64,000 nt of DNA from CAYFPX01 sp964519895 (GTDB lineage: Bacteria > Myxococcota_A > UBA796 > CAJQPC01), in assembly GCA_964519895.1 (NCBI GenBank), contig CAZFLE010000006.1:65824-129823 (forward strand), in the 5' to 3' direction. Position numbers and translations under genes: made by a program. Under the pieces are notes generated by a model. It saw only the letters and a list, made by a program, of their open reading frames with translations. It ran no database searches and was not told the origin of the DNA. Positions 61,569-64,000 of this stretch are shown here, in pieces; positions within the stretch are counted from its first letter, which is position 1, and each line of letters starts with the position of its first letter.

Positions 61569-61985
61569 ATGTGGTTGATGCTCCTGGCTTGTAGCACCCC
61601 CGCGCCGGCACCGACGGCGGCACCGCCAGAGCCCGCGCAGACCCCGGTCGCAGCCGACGCACCCCCGGTCGGCAGCATCGGCGGCGAGCCCATCCTGGAG
61701 CGGCCGGTGGTCATCGGGGGCATCCCCAACGAGGCGGTCGAGGCGGTCATCGACCAGCACCAGGCCACGCTGCTGGCGTGCCAGGCAGCGCCCCGCGCGG
61801 GCAAGCTGCTGCTCCACTTCGTCATCGCCAAGGACGGCCAGGTCCGAGACGCGGATCTGCGAAGCACAACCCTCCGGCACCCGGCGACCGAGGCCTGCGT
61901 GCTCGAGGCCCTGGCGGCGCTGCAGTTCCCCGCGCTCTCCCGGGGCGACCGGGCGGTCGTCACCTGGCCCCTGGCGATGCCGTGA
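61569..61985 (+). CDS. AgmX/PglI C-terminal domain lipoprotein
   Basis: 138 residues from ATG 61569. MWLMLLACSTPAPAP is a very short lipoprotein signal with lipobox LLAC, then a Pro/Ala linker. The domain AVEAVIDQHQATLLACQAAPRAGKLLLHFVIAKDGQVRDADLRSTTLRHPATEACVLEALAALQFP matches the AgmX/PglI (TonB-C-like) pattern known from myxobacterial gliding and outer-membrane proteins. Two Cys in the domain could form a disulfide. The next gene overlaps its stop by 4 nt. Confidence 0.8.
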   Translation: MWLMLLACSTPAPAPTAAPPEPAQTPVAADAPPVGSIGGEPILERPVVIGGIPNEAVEAVIDQHQATLLACQAAPRAGKLLLHFVIAKDGQVRDADLRSTTLRHPATEACVLEALAALQFPALSRGDRAVVTWPLAMP

Positions 61986-62377
61986 CACTCCTGGCCCTGT
62001 TGCTGGGCGCCGCCCCGGCGGATCGGCTGCCGGTGCCGCGCCCCGAGCCCTGCATCCCCATCACCGGAGACCCCGAGGAGGGCGAGTACGTGGCCGCCAG
62101 CGGGCTGAGCTATGCCCAGGTCCGCGCGGCCCTGAACGGCGTCATCCAGACCGCGCTGTACTGCACCCGACCCGAGGGACTGGACGCGGTCCACCTGACC
62201 TATGAGCTGACAGTGGGCTGCGACGGCGTCGTCAGTGCGGTGGTGCTGACGGACGCCGGGGGCGCGCCCCAGGCCTATGGGGCCTGTGTCGGCGCGGTGC
62301 TCGAGCGGGCGGACTTCCCAGCCCACGACATGCCCGACGGGATGCTGGTGACGTACCCGGTGAACGTGAGCTGGTGA
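61982..62377 (+). CDS. Small exported protein with AgmX/TonB-C-like domain
   Basis: 131 residues from GTG 61982, overlapping the previous gene as GTGA. The N-terminus MTLLALLLGAAPADRLPV is a short signal. The rest (VRAALNGVIQTALYCTRPEGLDAVHLTYELTVGCDGVVSAVVLTDAGGAPQAYGACVGAVLERADFP) follows the same beta-hairpin order as the upstream AgmX-like domain, with Cys in similar places. The two probably arose from a related pair and work together at the envelope. The stop directly abuts the second N gap. Confidence 0.7.
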   Translation: MTLLALLLGAAPADRLPVPRPEPCIPITGDPEEGEYVAASGLSYAQVRAALNGVIQTALYCTRPEGLDAVHLTYELTVGCDGVVSAVVLTDAGGAPQAYGACVGAVLERADFPAHDMPDGMLVTYPVNVSW

Positions 62378-62477
62378 NNNNNNNNNNNNNNNNNNNNNNN
62401 NNNNNNNNNNNNNNNNNNNNNNNNNNNNNNNNNNNNNNNNNNNNNNNNNNNNNNNNNNNNNNNNNNNNNNNNNNNNN
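62378..62477. other. Assembly gap of 100 N
   Basis: Exactly 100 N starting right after the stop of the previous gene. Unlike the first gap, the flanks share no visible repeat, so true distance is unknown and sequence may be missing. The SRPBCC gene stop follows 2 nt after the gap. Confidence 0.95.
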
Positions 62478-62479
62478 TC

Positions 62480-62911
62480 TCAGGCTGGCTCGGCCTCGAG
62501 CACGCGCTTCAGGTCCTCGAGCTGGCCGCCATCGGTCTGCTTCATCGCGAAGCGCAGGAGCGGACCGGCGAGTCCCCACAGCACGCCGGTCAGGGTGCAG
62601 GCGGCGACGAGAGTGACCCGGGTGGCATCGTCGCCCTGGGGCTCCAGCCGGTAGGTGTAGTCGGCGGTGACCCCACCCTGGATCGACCGCAGGACGATCT
62701 CGCGTCCCGGGTCACAGCTGTGGATGGTCGACGGGCGGTCCTTGCCCCGGGCGTGAAAGGTAATGCCGGTGCCGGCGACGGTCGGCCCATCGACCGCCAT
62801 GCTGTCGACGCCCTTCATCCACGTGTGGGCCTGGTCCCAGGCCGTCAGGCGGTCCCAGACCTGGGCAGCGGGGCGGGCGATCGTGGTGTCGACGGAAAAG
62901 GCGGGGGTCAT
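62480..62911 (-). CDS. SRPBCC-fold (polyketide cyclase/START-like) protein
   Basis: 143 residues from ATG 62911 (GGAG 6 nt upstream). The start FSVDTTIARPAAQVWDRLTAWDQAHTWMKGV and the later GTGITFHARGKD, DPGREIVLRSIQGGVTADYTYRLEP and RVTLVAACTLTGVLWGL text are typical of SRPBCC ligand-binding proteins, which hold lipids or aromatics in a deep pocket. No catalytic motif. It stands alone beside the scaffold gap. Confidence 0.82.
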   Translation of the reverse strand: MTPAFSVDTTIARPAAQVWDRLTAWDQAHTWMKGVDSMAVDGPTVAGTGITFHARGKDRPSTIHSCDPGREIVLRSIQGGVTADYTYRLEPQGDDATRVTLVAACTLTGVLWGLAGPLLRFAMKQTDGGQLEDLKRVLEAEPA

Positions 62912-63006
62912 GGACGGCTCCGGGTGGCGGCTACAGAGCACCCTGCCACGGTTGCTCCGGGCCGGCCCCAAGGGATCCGGGCAAGCCGTGGCAGACTGGG
63001 GGCGCT

Positions 63007-63582
63007 TTGACCCTCGACGAGCTGCTCTCTCAGGTCCGGGCCTGCGCGGCCTGTGACCTGCCCCACGGCCCGCGGCCCGTCTTGAGCGTGCACGCCGACA
63101 GCCGCATCCTGATCATCGGCCAGGCGCCAGGATCCCAGGTGCACGCCAGCGGGGTGCCCTGGGACGACGACAGCGGCGTGCGTCTCCGGCAGTGGCTCGG
63201 CGTCAGCAATCAGACCTTCTACGATCCCCGCGCCGTGGGCATCCTGCCGATGGGCTTCTGCTACCCGGGCAAGGGCAAGAGCGGCGACCTGCCACCCCGC
63301 AGAGAGTGCGCACCCCTGTGGCACGACCGGCTCCTGGCGCACCTGGGGCGGGTGGAGCTCAGCCTGCTCGTGGGCCAGTACGCGCAGAAGCAGGTGCTGG
63401 GCAAGCGGCGGCAGCGCAACCTGACCGAGACCGTGCGGGCGTGGCGAGACTACGGCCCGGCGCTGCTGCCCCTGCCCCACCCGTCGTGGCGGGTGCGGCG
63501 CTGGATGGGCCAGCAGCCTTGGTTCGAGGACGAGGTCGTGCCAGCGCTCCAGGGGCGAGTGATGGCGCTCCTGGGTGCCTGA
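63007..63582 (+). CDS. Uracil-DNA glycosylase family protein
   Basis: 191 residues from TTG 63007. The start MTLDELLSQVRACAACDLPHGPRPVL, with CxxC, and LIIGQAPGSQVHASGVPWDDDSG (family motif A, GQAPG) are typical; the second motif is LPHPSWR (LPHPS). The family removes uracil from DNA in base-excision repair; some members act on other bases or are specialised. The second Cys pair of the iron-sulfur cluster families is not seen. The stop is followed by a frame for a truncated hydrolase. Confidence 0.85.
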   Translation: MTLDELLSQVRACAACDLPHGPRPVLSVHADSRILIIGQAPGSQVHASGVPWDDDSGVRLRQWLGVSNQTFYDPRAVGILPMGFCYPGKGKSGDLPPRRECAPLWHDRLLAHLGRVELSLLVGQYAQKQVLGKRRQRNLTETVRAWRDYGPALLPLPHPSWRVRRWMGQQPWFEDEVVPALQGRVMALLGA

Positions 63583-63584
63583 GG

Positions 63585-63650
63585 TCAGAACAGCCGCTCC
63601 AGGGCGGCAAAGGACCGGTCCAGGTGGTCCCGAAGGGAGCTGTCCGGGCT
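63585..63650 (-). pseudogene. Possible C-terminal tail of a minus-strand gene
   Basis: On the minus strand SPDSSLRDHLDRSFAALERLF then TGA (63585-63587) has the look of a real protein end, with G or C in nearly all third positions. Upstream on that strand (from about 63650) the reading becomes antisense to the hydrolase below, so no body of the gene is present. It may mark an inversion or a chimeric join. Confidence 0.3.
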
Positions 63651-63651
63651 C

Positions 63652-64000
63652 GCGATCCAGGTCGGCGACGTGAGGCTGGTGAGCACCCCCGCCCGCCACT
63701 TCTCCGGGCGCGGCCTCACCGACCGCAACAAGACCCTGTGGACCAGCTGGGCCGTGGTGGGCCCCCACCACCGGGTCTGGTTCAGCGGGGACACGGGCCC
63801 AGCGCCCTTCTTCGACGAGATCGGGGAGCGCCTGGGTCCCTTCGACGCGACGATGATCGAGGTCGGCGCCCCCAACGCGCTCTGGGGAGACGTCCACCTG
63901 GGTCCCGAAGCCGCGGTAGGCGTGCACCAACAGGTCCGCGGCGACGTGATGATCCCCATCCACTGGGGCACCTTCAACCTGGCGCTGCACGCCTGGGACG
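63652..64000 (+). pseudogene. Metallo-beta-lactamase-fold hydrolase, 5' half missing and 3' end beyond window
   Basis: The frame reads VGDVRLVSTPARHFSGRGLTDRNKTLWTSW, VWFSGDTGPAPFFDEIG, ATMIEVGAP, VHLGPEAAVGVHQQVRGD and IPIHWGTFNLALHAWD. This is the C-terminal half of UlaG/NAPE-PLD-like metal-dependent hydrolases, with Asp of GDTG and His of HWGTF as metal ligands. The N-terminal half with the first metal site (THxHxDH) should precede but is absent: the uracil-DNA glycosylase ends at 63582. Either a truncated gene or a joint in the assembly. No good start codon is seen. Confidence 0.7.

Overview
The window is very GC-rich bacterial DNA and almost wholly coding. Several protein types point to Myxococcota (the former deltaproteobacterial myxobacteria) or a close uncultured relative: C-terminal tags of the MYXO-CTERM kind (GCGC-like cysteine motif, one membrane helix, Arg cluster), long thrombospondin type 3 (TSP3) repeats, Asp-Thr-rich linkers, many short-signal lipoproteins, a MopE-like metal-binding repeat protein, AgmX/PglI-type C-terminal domains and a Ser/Thr kinase with a PEGA domain. 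Two runs of exactly 100 N (58492-58591 and 62378-62477) show that this is a scaffold of contigs. I saw no rRNA, tRNA, CRISPR array or insertion sequence.

Layout. 1-15159 (minus) is one uninterrupted reading frame of more than 5050 codons for a secreted, extremely acidic TSP3-repeat protein whose C-terminus lies beyond the left edge. 15.2-24.8 kb holds phosphofructokinase, a four-gene operon (Tat-signal small subunit, GMC oxidoreductase, two alpha/beta hydrolases), a nucleotidyltransferase with a small partner, a prolyl-oligopeptidase-like S9 peptidase and a PLP enzyme. 24.9-31.3 kb is a run of exported proteins: a zinc-metalloprotease with a sorting tag, a redoxin-like protein without the reactive cysteine, a lipoprotein, a secreted caspase-family protein and an FG-GAP/MopE lipoprotein. 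A macrodomain gene follows.

31.9-46.7 kb is dominated by coenzyme F420. cofG and cofH lie downstream of a cytochrome P450 on the plus strand. cofC, cofD, cofE, an NADPH:F420 reductase-type gene and a luciferase-like F420-dependent oxidoreductase lie on the minus strand. The gene set is sufficient to make F420 from the usual precursors and use it. A regulatory island sits between cofC and cofD. A sigma-54 activator diverges from a FliA/WhiG-type sigma factor gene that has a full-consensus -24/-12 promoter and is followed by a CotH-like lipoprotein gene.

46.8-52.3 kb contains an Asp-box propeller protein, a solitary N6-adenine DNA methyltransferase, a phosphatase-fold lipoprotein, a UbiA-family phosphoribosyltransferase and an AAA_14/DUF4143 ATPase with an AT-rich palindromic leader. 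52.3-61.5 kb is a Tad/Flp pilus locus: a PEGA kinase diverges from an operon of three small pilin-like genes, prepilin peptidase, CpaB, secretin, a TadZ-TadA fusion (cut by the first N gap but reconstructable as one gene) and a TadB-like membrane protein. This operon also has a near-consensus sigma-54 promoter, so sigma-54 control is the main regulatory theme visible here. The right end has two small AgmX/TonB-C-like proteins, an SRPBCC protein, a uracil-DNA glycosylase family protein, and a metallo-beta-lactamase-fold gene whose 5' half is missing.
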